Shown: one piece after another, positions 1 through 6,519 of the stretch
Layout of the letters: every line of letters starts with the position of its first letter
Numbering within the stretch: the stretch's first letter is position 1
Source of the DNA: Lachnospiraceae bacterium
Lineage (GTDB): Bacteria; Bacillota; Clostridia; Lachnospirales; Lachnospiraceae
Assembly (NCBI GenBank): GCA_017964055.1
Contig: JAGCSS010000336.1
Span: 1 to 11,784, forward strand
DNA length: 11,784 bases
Direction: 5' to 3'
Position numbers and translations under genes: made by a program
Notes under the pieces: model-generated
What the model saw: only the letters and a program-made list of their open reading frames with translations
Databases searched by the model: none
Told to the model about the DNA's origin: nothing

Positions 1-36
1 CAAAAGCACGAGTAAACGGGAGCTGCGAATCAGCGG

Positions 37-55
37 CATTCGGCGAAGCCGAATG
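37..55 (+). other. Short perfect hairpin
   Basis: An 8-bp perfect inverted repeat (CATTCGGC / GCCGAATG) encloses a GAA triloop. A run of five T lies at 66-70, eleven bases after the stem, which is too far for a standard intrinsic terminator. It may be a weak terminator of an upstream gene, or chance inside the end of a coding region. Confidence 0.35.
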
Positions 56-107
56 GTTTATGAGGGTTTTTGGACAGCTGTGAATAGTGACAGACATTAA
101 AAAGACC

Positions 108-140
108 CGGGGGTGTCGTGAGAAAAGAGCGGCATCCCCG
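108..140 (+). promoter_or_regulatory. GC-rich hairpin in the leader of the permease gene
   Basis: The arms 108-118 and 130-140 pair over 11 bp (CGGGGGTGTCG with CGGCATCCCCG, including two G-U pairs) around an 11-base A/G-rich loop. An A-rich run precedes it and TATTT plus an A-run follows it, so it resembles a terminator lacking a proper T-tract. It could be the terminator of an upstream gene, such as a substrate-binding protein, or a leader structure of this operon. The pairing is seen directly; the role is inference. Confidence 0.45.
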
Positions 141-188
141 TATTTAAAAAAAGCTATTGTTCGTCTTATCCAAAAAGGAGTCTGCACC

Positions 189-2015
189 ATGATGTCAACT
201 ACCGGAAAGGACAAGAGGGCCATCTTTAAGAATAAGGTCAAGACCTGGTTCTCACAGCCGCAGAACATCATACTTCTGCTGTTCGGAATAGTGCTGACCT
301 TCAGTACGGTTGCCCCTATTGTCGCGATAATAAAGGATACCCTGAAGATCCATCCCGGAACGATCGACCAGCATCTGACCGGCAAGGTTTCGGGGTATAC
401 GCTGGTGAATTACATTGATCTGTTCACCAGCAAAATGGCAAAGATCAATCTGTGGAATCCGCTTCTGAACACGGTGCTGCTCTCAGTACTGACCTGCGTG
501 ATCTCCATTATCTTCGGCGGCCTGTTCGCGTTCCTTGTGACCAGGACCGACATGAAGTTCAAAAAATACTTAAGCTCGATATTCATTTTCCCTTATATCA
601 TGCCCCAGTGGACACTGGCTGTTGTATGGCAGCACATGTTCTACTCGAATAAGGTGACAGGCACTTCGGACGGCCTGCTCGCTTCGCTGTTCGGACTCTG
701 CATGCCGAACTGGTGGTGCCAGGGACTGTTCCCTTCGGCTATGGTCCTCGGCCTTCACTACGCGCCCTTCGCCTATATTCTGATAGGCGGCATCTTCAAG
801 AACATGGACGCGAACCTCGAAGAGGCGGCAACCATACTCGATACGCCCAAGTGGAAGATCATGTTCAAGGTAACGCTCCCGATGATCAAACCCGCTATCC
901 TTTCCACGATACTTCTCGTGTTCGGAAGCGCGATGGGAAGCTACCCCGTACCTCATTACCTGAATTTCACGACGCTGTCGACAAAGTACATCTCGATGAA
1001 CAGCACCTATACCGGTGAAGCATCGATACTTGCAATCATCATGATGATCTTCGGCGTGCTCATCCTCGGTATGAACCAGATGAGCCTGAAGAGCCGCAAG
1101 AACTACACGACGGTTACGGGTAAGTCGGGACAGCTCACAAAGATCCGCGTGGGCAAGGCCGGCAAGTACATCATCGGCGCGATCTTTATCGTGATCACAT
1201 TCTTTACGAGCATCTGGCCCATAGTGCTTTTCGCGCTCGAGACCTTCCTGCCCAACCCCGGTGACTACAGCTTCCTCTACACGGGCAATCTCGCGCACCT
1301 GACCACAAAGTGGTGGGTAACGAATGAGAACATCACCGAGAACGGCATGTACGGCCAGCCCGGTATCCTCTACAACAATACGATCTGGCATGCTTTCTTC
1401 GGCACACTGATGCTGGCGGTGGCCTGCGCGTTGATCGCCGGAACGATCGGAACCCTGATCGGATACGCCGTTGCAAAGAAGCGCCGCAACAAGTGGGCAA
1501 ACTACGTGAACAACGTTGCGTTCCTGCCTTACCTTATGCCTTCGATCGCTGTGGGCGCGGCATTCTTCATCCTCTTCTCGAATGAGAAGATCAACCTGTT
1601 CAACACCTACACGCTGCTGATCATAGCCGGCGTTGTAAAATACATACCGTTCGCGTCGCGAAGCTCGCTGAACTCGATGCTGCAGATAAGCAACGAGCTC
1701 GAGGAGGCCGCGATCATACAGAACACCTCATGGATCAAGCGTATGACGAGGATCATCATCCCGATACAGAAATCCTCGATCATCAGCGGATATCTGCTCC
1801 CGTTCATGACGTGTCTGAGAGAGCTGTCGCTGTTCCTGCTCTTATGTACGCAGGGCTTCATCCTTTCAACGACGCTCGACTACTTTGACGAAATGGGCTT
1901 ATACGCATTCTCGAGCGCTATAAACCTGATCCTGATCTTAACGATCTTGGTATTCAATACACTGGTTAACAAGCTGACGGGCGCAAGCCTTGACAGCGGT
2001 ATAGGAGGTAAGTGA
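189..2015 (+). CDS. Fused two-domain ABC transporter permease (FbpB/ThiP-like)
   Basis: Integral membrane subunit of a binding-protein-dependent importer; one 608-residue chain carries both permease halves. Each half has its own EAA loop, which contacts the ATPase: residues about 210-237 (EEAATILDTP, then TLPMIKP) and about 505-530 (EEAAIIQNTS, then IIPIQKS). Hydrophobic segments are visible near residues 27-47, 93-117, 130-147, 181-202, 236-250, 279-304, 328-355, 401-428, 451-473, 477-494, 532-554 and 577-602, consistent with two six-helix halves. The fused layout is typical of ferric iron, thiamine, 2-aminoethylphosphonate and some sugar importers; the substrate cannot be read from the sequence. 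The start at 189 is chosen because AAGGAG at 175-180 lies 8 bases before it. The stop TGA lies 2 bases before the ATPase start, so the two genes are translationally coupled. No substrate-binding protein is seen nearby. Confidence 0.88.
   Translation: MMSTTGKDKRAIFKNKVKTWFSQPQNIILLLFGIVLTFSTVAPIVAIIKDTLKIHPGTIDQHLTGKVSGYTLVNYIDLFTSKMAKINLWNPLLNTVLLSVLTCVISIIFGGLFAFLVTRTDMKFKKYLSSIFIFPYIMPQWTLAVVWQHMFYSNKVTGTSDGLLASLFGLCMPNWWCQGLFPSAMVLGLHYAPFAYILIGGIFKNMDANLEEAATILDTPKWKIMFKVTLPMIKPAILSTILLVFGSAMGSYPVPHYLNFTTLSTKYISMNSTYTGEASILAIIMMIFGVLILGMNQMSLKSRKNYTTVTGKSGQLTKIRVGKAGKYIIGAIFIVITFFTSIWPIVLFALETFLPNPGDYSFLYTGNLAHLTTKWWVTNENITENGMYGQPGILYNNTIWHAFFGTLMLAVACALIAGTIGTLIGYAVAKKRRNKWANYVNNVAFLPYLMPSIAVGAAFFILFSNEKINLFNTYTLLIIAGVVKYIPFASRSSLNSMLQISNELEEAAIIQNTSWIKRMTRIIIPIQKSSIISGYLLPFMTCLRELSLFLLLCTQGFILSTTLDYFDEMGLYAFSSAINLILILTILVFNTLVNKLTGASLDSGIGGK
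2003..2009 (+). promoter_or_regulatory. Ribosome binding site deciding the ATPase start
   Basis: AGGAGGT lies 8 bases before the ATG at 2018. An in-frame GTG at 2012 would be only 2 bases from this site, so the ATG is the better start. The site is inside the end of the permease gene, which fits coupled translation. Confidence 0.75.
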
Positions 2016-2017
2016 TC

Positions 2018-3664
2018 ATGCCCGGGATTAAACTGGAAAACATTACAAAACGCTGGGGAAAGTTCTTCGGAGTTGACAATATCAGCCTCGACATCCCCGA
2101 TAATTCGTTCGTAACCCTTCTGGGGCCTTCGGGCTGCGGTAAGACAACGCTGCTGCGTATGATCGCGGGCCTCGAGACACCCACCGAGGGACGCATTACG
2201 ATCGGTGACAGAGTCGTATTCGACTCGAACGCGGGCATCAACGTTCCCGCCAACAAGAGAAAGGTCGGATTCCTGTTCCAGAACTATGCGCTCTGGCCCA
2301 ACATGACCGTATACGAGAATATCTCCTTCGGTCTGAAGAACATCAACGAAGAGCTTCCCGTTCTCGATGATGAGGCAAAGCAGACCGCCGATATCGCAAG
2401 GGCTCTTGCAAACGGTAAAAGGATCAAGGAGATCGTGGGCGAATGTTACGGAAAGAACGGCAAGCTCGACGAGAAAAAGGCGCAGGTCAAGCTGATCGAT
2501 AACTACAATATCTCGGTATTCTCCGCTAAGGAGCTGCTCGGACTCGGTATTCACACCGCAGCAGATCCCGCAGCCGCAGCCAAGACAAAGCTCACCGCAT
2601 ACGAGGAAAAGCTCTCTTCGATCAAAGCGCGCTATCAGGCGGAGGGTAAGGAGCTCAACGACAGGTTCGAGGTAACAAAGGGCGGCAAGCCCGTCATCGA
2701 GAAGAGAAAGCTCAGCAAAGAGGAGATCGATTCGAAGGTACGCGCGTGCGCACGCATCGTTAAGATCGGTATGTTCATGGACAGGTATCCCGCAGAGCTT
2801 TCGGGCGGACAGCAGCAGAGAGTGGCGATCGCCAGAACTCTGGCTCCCGAGCCTCAGGTTCTCTTCATGGACGAGCCTCTTTCGAACCTTGACGCGAAGC
2901 TCCGTCTCGAGATGAGATACGAGCTGCAGAGACTTCACGTAGAGACCGGAAGCACCTTCGTTTACGTTACCCATGACCAGATGGAGGCCATGACTCTGGC
3001 TACCAGGATCTGCCTTATCAATAACGGTGTGCTCCAGCAGTACGACGCGCCCCTTACCGTTTATTCCAGACCCGGCAACCTTTTTGTAGCGGATTTCGTA
3101 GGCAATCCTTCGATCAACTTTGTCGAGGGCAAGGGAACCGCGCAGTCGGACGGCAGCGTTTCGCTCGATATCTTTGACGGCGTAAAGGCAAGGTTCGTGC
3201 CCACAGAGCCTCTCAACATGGCGGAGTGGAAGAAGCGCCGCAATGACGAGGCTGATAAGAAGGCGGCCGAGACTGCGCAGCGCCTGTCACAGAAGGGAGC
3301 GGTGGAAAAGGCCAACAAGGACGAGGTATTCAAGTATCATGTCCAGAAGGTTACCGAAGAGGACGAGAGCGTAGCCGACGAGGTCATCCCCACAGAGGAG
3401 GATTACGTGATAGGCATACGTCCCGAGGCGGTCAAGCTCGAGGCGAACGGCAAGCTCTCCTCAACGATCTACGGCGCGATGCCCACGGGTATGGAATCGA
3501 CCTTAAAACTCAGGATCGGCGAGTATCTGATCACCGGAGTGGTGTTCGGAAACGACACTTATGCCATCGGCAGTGACGCAAAGGTGAGCATCAGCGGAAA
3601 CGACATTTTGCTTTTTGACAGAATAAGCGGAAAACTTATCTGTGCGGGAAGTCTTGAACTGTAA
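2018..3664 (+). CDS. ABC transporter ATP-binding protein with large insertions (MalK/FbpC class)
   Basis: Cytoplasmic ATPase that powers the permease encoded just upstream. All catalytic elements are present: Walker A GPSGCGKTT (residues 36-44), Q-loop Q88 in LFQNYALWP, signature LSGGQQQR (261-268), Walker B VLFMDEP (281-287, Glu286), D-loop SNLD (289-292) and H-loop His319. At 548 residues it is much longer than the usual 350-380 of this class. The Q-loop to signature distance is about 173 residues against about 53 in MalK. The extra part (about 110-240) is charged and probably helical, and it begins after the FGL motif at 104-106. A second charged stretch, about 402-456, interrupts the C-terminal TOBE-like regulatory domain before the IGIRPE motif (465-470). 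The reading frame is open throughout and codon use matches the neighbours, so these look like true insertions and not frameshifts. No clear terminator follows. Confidence 0.88.
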   Translation: MPGIKLENITKRWGKFFGVDNISLDIPDNSFVTLLGPSGCGKTTLLRMIAGLETPTEGRITIGDRVVFDSNAGINVPANKRKVGFLFQNYALWPNMTVYENISFGLKNINEELPVLDDEAKQTADIARALANGKRIKEIVGECYGKNGKLDEKKAQVKLIDNYNISVFSAKELLGLGIHTAADPAAAAKTKLTAYEEKLSSIKARYQAEGKELNDRFEVTKGGKPVIEKRKLSKEEIDSKVRACARIVKIGMFMDRYPAELSGGQQQRVAIARTLAPEPQVLFMDEPLSNLDAKLRLEMRYELQRLHVETGSTFVYVTHDQMEAMTLATRICLINNGVLQQYDAPLTVYSRPGNLFVADFVGNPSINFVEGKGTAQSDGSVSLDIFDGVKARFVPTEPLNMAEWKKRRNDEADKKAAETAQRLSQKGAVEKANKDEVFKYHVQKVTEEDESVADEVIPTEEDYVIGIRPEAVKLEANGKLSSTIYGAMPTGMESTLKLRIGEYLITGVVFGNDTYAIGSDAKVSISGNDILLFDRISGKLICAGSLEL

Positions 3665-3680
3665 TTAAATACATTATCAC

Positions 3681-3709
3681 TTGTTTTTCGGTTCGTGAAA
3701 TGCTATAAT
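3681..3709 (+). promoter_or_regulatory. Promoter of the nucleoside-importer operon
   Basis: TTGTTT (3681-3686) and a perfect TATAAT (3704-3709) are 17 bases apart, and a TGC directly before the -10 box makes it an extended -10 element. Transcription would begin near 3716. It lies in the 116-base gap between the first ABC operon and the lipoprotein gene. Confidence 0.8.
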
Positions 3710-3710
3710 C

Positions 3711-3760
3711 ATTCGCAGGGTAAACATTTTGACTTTTTGTCAAAGGCTTGCCCTGCGAAT
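3711..3760 (+). promoter_or_regulatory. Two-part stem-loop at the 5' end of the BMP operon mRNA
   Basis: A perfect 10-bp inverted repeat (ATTCGCAGGG at 3711-3720, CCCTGCGAAT at 3751-3760) encloses a second perfect 6-bp stem (TTTGAC at 3728-3733, GTCAAA at 3739-3744) with a T5 loop. The two stems are separated by an asymmetric internal loop (TAAACAT / GGCTTG). The predicted transcription start falls within the left arm, so the RNA would begin inside or just before this structure. The ribosome binding site (3767-3772) lies just outside. It could stabilise the mRNA, bind a ligand or protein, or be a DNA operator. I cannot match it to a known riboswitch, including the purine class. Confidence 0.6.
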
Positions 3761-3780
3761 ATTTCTAGGAGGAAACAGTA

Positions 3781-4863
3781 ATGAAAAAAATTTTATCACT
3801 CGTTCTTGTTCTGTGCCTGGTTCTTTCACTCGGCGCATGCAAGAAGGCAGACGACAAAAAGGCGTCTGACGGTTATGAGATCGCTCTCGTAACAGACGTA
3901 GGAAACATCGATGACAAGTCGTTCAACCAGGGCGCTTGGGAAGGTGTTAAGAAGTACGCTGAAGACACACAGAGGACCTACAACTACTATCGTCCCTCTG
4001 AGGATTCTACCGAGGCTCGTGTAGAGACCATCAAGCAGGCTATCGACAAGGGCGCGAAGGTTGTTGTTTGCCCCGGTTACCTTTTCGAGGATGCCATCTA
4101 TGAGGTACAGGATCAGTTCTCAAATGTTCAGTTCCTGCTCCTTGACGGTGAGCCCCACACTGCTGACTACGCTACTTACAAGACCGCAGCCAACACCCAC
4201 AACATCCTCTACAAAGAGGAGCAGGCAGGCTACCTTGCAGGTTATGCGGCAGTTAAGGAAGGCTATCGCAAGCTTGGCTTCTTAGGCGGCATGGACGTTC
4301 CCGCTGTTATCCGTTACGGTTACGGCTTCGTTCAGGGCGCTGACGCAGCAGCTCAGGAGCTCGGCGTAGCAGGCGACGTTTCCGTTAAGTACTGGTACTG
4401 CGGCGGATTCGCTCCCACCGATGATATCAAGACAAAGATGTCCGGCTGGTACACAGACGGCACAGAAGTTATCTTCTCATGCGGCGGCGGTATCTACCTT
4501 TCATGTACAGCAGCTGCTGAGGCAGCAGGCAAGAAGGTTATCGGCGTTGACGTTGACCAGTCCGCTGAGTCCGCTACCATCATCACTTCAGCTATGAAGG
4601 AACTTGCTAACTCTGTAGTTCTTGCTCTTACCGATCTGTACAAGAACGGCGGAACATGGCCCGCAGACCTTAGCGGCAAGACCTCTGTTCTCGGCGCTGT
4701 TGAGAACTGCGTAGGACTTCCTACCGCTACCTGGAGCATGAAGAACTTCACAGTTGACGAGTACAAGACTCTCTTTGAGAAGGTTAAGAACGGCAGCATC
4801 GCTATCTCGAACGCTACCGACGCAGCTCCTTCGGTTGCTATCGCAGTTGATTACCAGAACTGA
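3781..4863 (+). CDS. BMP/PnrA-family nucleoside-binding lipoprotein
   Basis: Extracellular substrate-binding component of a nucleoside ABC importer, anchored to the outer face of the membrane. The first 19 residues are a lipoprotein signal peptide (MKKILS, a hydrophobic core, then LGAC) with Cys20 as the lipidated residue. A short charged linker follows. The mature domain begins with the family hallmark ALVTDVGNIDDKSFNQGAWEG near residues 35-55, and typical Bmp-fold segments follow (VVCPGYLFEDA, KLGFLGGMDVP, VIGVDVDQS). The length of 360 is normal. AGGAGG at 3767-3772 sits 8 bases before the ATG. Codon use differs from the neighbours: many GCT, GTT and CGT codons and no ATA codons that I noticed, as expected for a highly expressed gene. 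B. subtilis NupN (YufN) is the best-known comparable protein. The exact ligand (guanosine, other purine nucleosides, or mixed) is not readable. Confidence 0.92.
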   Translation: MKKILSLVLVLCLVLSLGACKKADDKKASDGYEIALVTDVGNIDDKSFNQGAWEGVKKYAEDTQRTYNYYRPSEDSTEARVETIKQAIDKGAKVVVCPGYLFEDAIYEVQDQFSNVQFLLLDGEPHTADYATYKTAANTHNILYKEEQAGYLAGYAAVKEGYRKLGFLGGMDVPAVIRYGYGFVQGADAAAQELGVAGDVSVKYWYCGGFAPTDDIKTKMSGWYTDGTEVIFSCGGGIYLSCTAAAEAAGKKVIGVDVDQSAESATIITSAMKELANSVVLALTDLYKNGGTWPADLSGKTSVLGAVENCVGLPTATWSMKNFTVDEYKTLFEKVKNGSIAISNATDAAPSVAIAVDYQN

Positions 4864-4912
4864 TAATTAATCGGATATCTTCCGACGAGATGTCGAAAAA
4901 TCAATACTAATA

Positions 4913-4960
4913 CGGAGGATGTTGCGACAAACGGCGTTTAGCGCAGCATCCTCTGTTTTT
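4913..4960 (+). terminator. Intrinsic terminator/attenuator between lipoprotein and ATPase genes
   Basis: Arms 4913-4926 and 4942-4955 pair over 14 bp (core GAGGATG / CATCCTC, with two G-U pairs). The loop can form a further small AAAC/GTTT stem. Five T (4956-4960) follow immediately. It sits inside the operon, only 17 bases before the ATPase start, and I see no convincing promoter after it. It therefore probably ends most transcripts after the lipoprotein gene and lets some read through. Confidence 0.85.
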
Positions 4961-4977
4961 AAGAAGGGATATGGGGT

Positions 4978-6519
4978 ATGAGCGATTACGTAATTGAAAT
5001 GTTGAACATCACAAAACGATTCCCCGGGATCATTGCGAATGACAACATTACCCTTCAGCTGAAGAAGGGCGAGGTACATGCGCTGCTCGGTGAGAACGGA
5101 GCGGGCAAGTCCACACTCATGAGTGTCCTTTTCGGTCTTTACCAGCCCGAGGAAGGATGCATCAAGAAGAACGGAGAGGTTGTTAAGATCAACGATCCCA
5201 ACGACGCGAACGCTCTTCACATCGGTATGGTGCATCAGCACTTTAAGCTGGTCGAGTGCTTTACGGTACTTGACAATATCATTCTGGGCGTAGAGCCCAA
5301 CAAGATGGGATTCCTGCAGAAAAAGGAAGCCAGACAGAAAGTTATCGATCTAAGCGAAAAATACGGCCTCAAGGTTGATCCTGACGCCTTAATCGAAGAT
5401 ATATCCGTCGGTATGCAGCAGAGAGTAGAGATACTCAAGATGCTCTACCGCGACAATGAAATACTTATTTTTGACGAGCCCACGGCAGTTCTGACACCCC
5501 AGGAGATCGACGAGCTCATGGAGATCATGCGCGGATTTAAGGCTGAGGGCAAGTCAATTCTTTTCATCACCCATAAGCTTAACGAGATCATGGCGGTAGC
5601 GGACCGCTGCACGGTACTGCGCAAGGGCAAATACATGGGCACCGTTAACGTTGCCGAGACTACAAAAGAAGAGCTCTCGAGGATGATGGTCGGCCGAAAC
5701 GTCAATTTCAAGGTCGACAAAAAGGACATCCTGCCCGGCAAGCTCGTATTCAAGGCAGAGCATGTTTCCGTTCCTTCGAAGCTCCATAAGAAAAACGCGG
5801 TCAATGACGTTTCGCTTGAGGTTCATGCGGGCGAGATCGTATGCCTTGCGGGTATCGAGGGCAACGGACAGACCGAGTTCGTACAGGGCATTACGGGTCT
5901 TACAAAGATGTCCGAAGGCCGTCTCGAGCTCCTCGGCAAGGATATCACGAACGCCTCGATCCGTGAGAAATCAAAGATGGGCATGAGCCACATTCCCGAG
6001 GACAGACATAAGCACGGTCTTGTACTCGATTATTCACTCGAAGAGAATCTGGTGCTTCAGCAATATTGGGAGCCACGCTTCCAGCACCATGGGTTTATAG
6101 ATAAAAAGGCTGTCCGCGACTATGCGGAGAAGCTTATCGATGAGTTCGACGTGCGCAGCGGACAGGGCCCCATCACGACCGCACGCAGCATGTCCGGCGG
6201 TAACCAGCAAAATGCAATCATTGCGCGTGAGATCAGCAAGGAGCCCGAGCTGCTCGTTGCGGTTCAGCCCACGCGAGGACTGGACGTCGGCGCAATCGAA
6301 TACATCCACAAGCAGCTGGTACGAGAGAGGGACGAAGGAAAGGCAGTACTTCTGGTTTCTCTCGAGCTGGATGAGGTTATGAACGTCAGCGACAGGATTC
6401 TCGTAATGTACGAGGGCGAGATCGTCGGTGAGTTCGATCCCAAGCAGGTTACGGTTCAGGAGCTCGGTCTTTACATGGCCGGCGCCAGGAGACAGACCGG
6501 GAAAGGAGGACGCGCTTAA
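4978..6519 (+). CDS. Nucleoside ABC importer, double ATP-binding protein (NupO/YufO-like)
   Basis: Cytoplasmic ATPase of the BMP importer; one chain of 513 residues holds both nucleotide-binding domains, as in RbsA, MglA and YufO. Domain 1 has Walker A GENGAGKST (38-46), Q-loop Gln87, signature SVGMQQR (143-149), Walker B ILIFDEP (162-168) and His199. Domain 2 has the degenerate set typical of this family: GIEGNGQTE (292-300) without the Walker A lysine, a good signature MSGGNQQ (405-411), and LLVAVQP (425-431) with Gln in place of the catalytic Glu. The second H-loop position is Ser461. One ATP site is therefore probably poorly hydrolytic, which is normal for the family. The ribosome binding site is modest (AGAAGGG, 4962-4968) and sits right after the terminator T-run. 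The stop TAA abuts the next ATG at 6520. Confidence 0.93.
   Translation: MSDYVIEMLNITKRFPGIIANDNITLQLKKGEVHALLGENGAGKSTLMSVLFGLYQPEEGCIKKNGEVVKINDPNDANALHIGMVHQHFKLVECFTVLDNIILGVEPNKMGFLQKKEARQKVIDLSEKYGLKVDPDALIEDISVGMQQRVEILKMLYRDNEILIFDEPTAVLTPQEIDELMEIMRGFKAEGKSILFITHKLNEIMAVADRCTVLRKGKYMGTVNVAETTKEELSRMMVGRNVNFKVDKKDILPGKLVFKAEHVSVPSKLHKKNAVNDVSLEVHAGEIVCLAGIEGNGQTEFVQGITGLTKMSEGRLELLGKDITNASIREKSKMGMSHIPEDRHKHGLVLDYSLEENLVLQQYWEPRFQHHGFIDKKAVRDYAEKLIDEFDVRSGQGPITTARSMSGGNQQNAIIAREISKEPELLVAVQPTRGLDVGAIEYIHKQLVRERDEGKAVLLVSLELDEVMNVSDRILVMYEGEIVGEFDPKQVTVQELGLYMAGARRQTGKGGRA

Larger units (their letters stand above)
1..188. other. Untranslated region upstream of the first ABC operon
   Basis: No gene can be supported here. 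Two frames run in from the left edge and stop at 81-83 and 98-100. Either could be the last codons of an upstream gene, but they are too short and featureless to choose between. The stretch holds two hairpins (37-55 and 108-140, listed separately) and the ribosome binding site of the permease at 175-180. An in-frame GTG at 87 could extend the permease by 34 residues. It has no Shine-Dalgarno sequence, its coding would run straight through the 108-140 hairpin, and the added peptide is highly charged, so I reject it. Confidence 0.5.

Noticed and set aside
1..16. Shared CACGAGTAAA between the window start and 10921-10930
   Set aside because: A repeated 10-mer is expected many times by chance in nearly 12 kb, and no longer similarity surrounds it.
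87..188. 34-residue N-terminal extension of the permease from a GTG at 87
   Set aside because: It has no ribosome binding site and would be encoded through a GC-rich hairpin, whereas the ATG at 189 has AAGGAG at the right distance.
570..1391. 273-codon minus-strand open frame
   Set aside because: It is a shadow of the permease gene; the composition is rich in His, Arg and Glu, as expected for antisense reading.
1880..2974. 364-codon minus-strand open frame opposite the permease/ATPase junction
   Set aside because: It lies opposite two well-supported + strand genes and its protein shows no recognisable domain.
3711..3760. Purine riboswitch
   Set aside because: The operon context would suit it, but the three-way junction and the conserved loop sequences of that class are missing; only two stacked stems are seen.
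4864..4912. Second promoter or hairpin between lipoprotein and ATPase genes
   Set aside because: Only 4-bp pairings (TCGG/CCGA, CGAC/GTCG) and a TACTAAT box without a -35 partner are present, which is too weak to call.
4978..6519. Inactive second ATPase domain as a sign of gene decay
   Set aside because: Loss of the Walker A lysine and the Glu-to-Gln change in Walker B are normal for the second domain of RbsA/YufO-type double ATPases.
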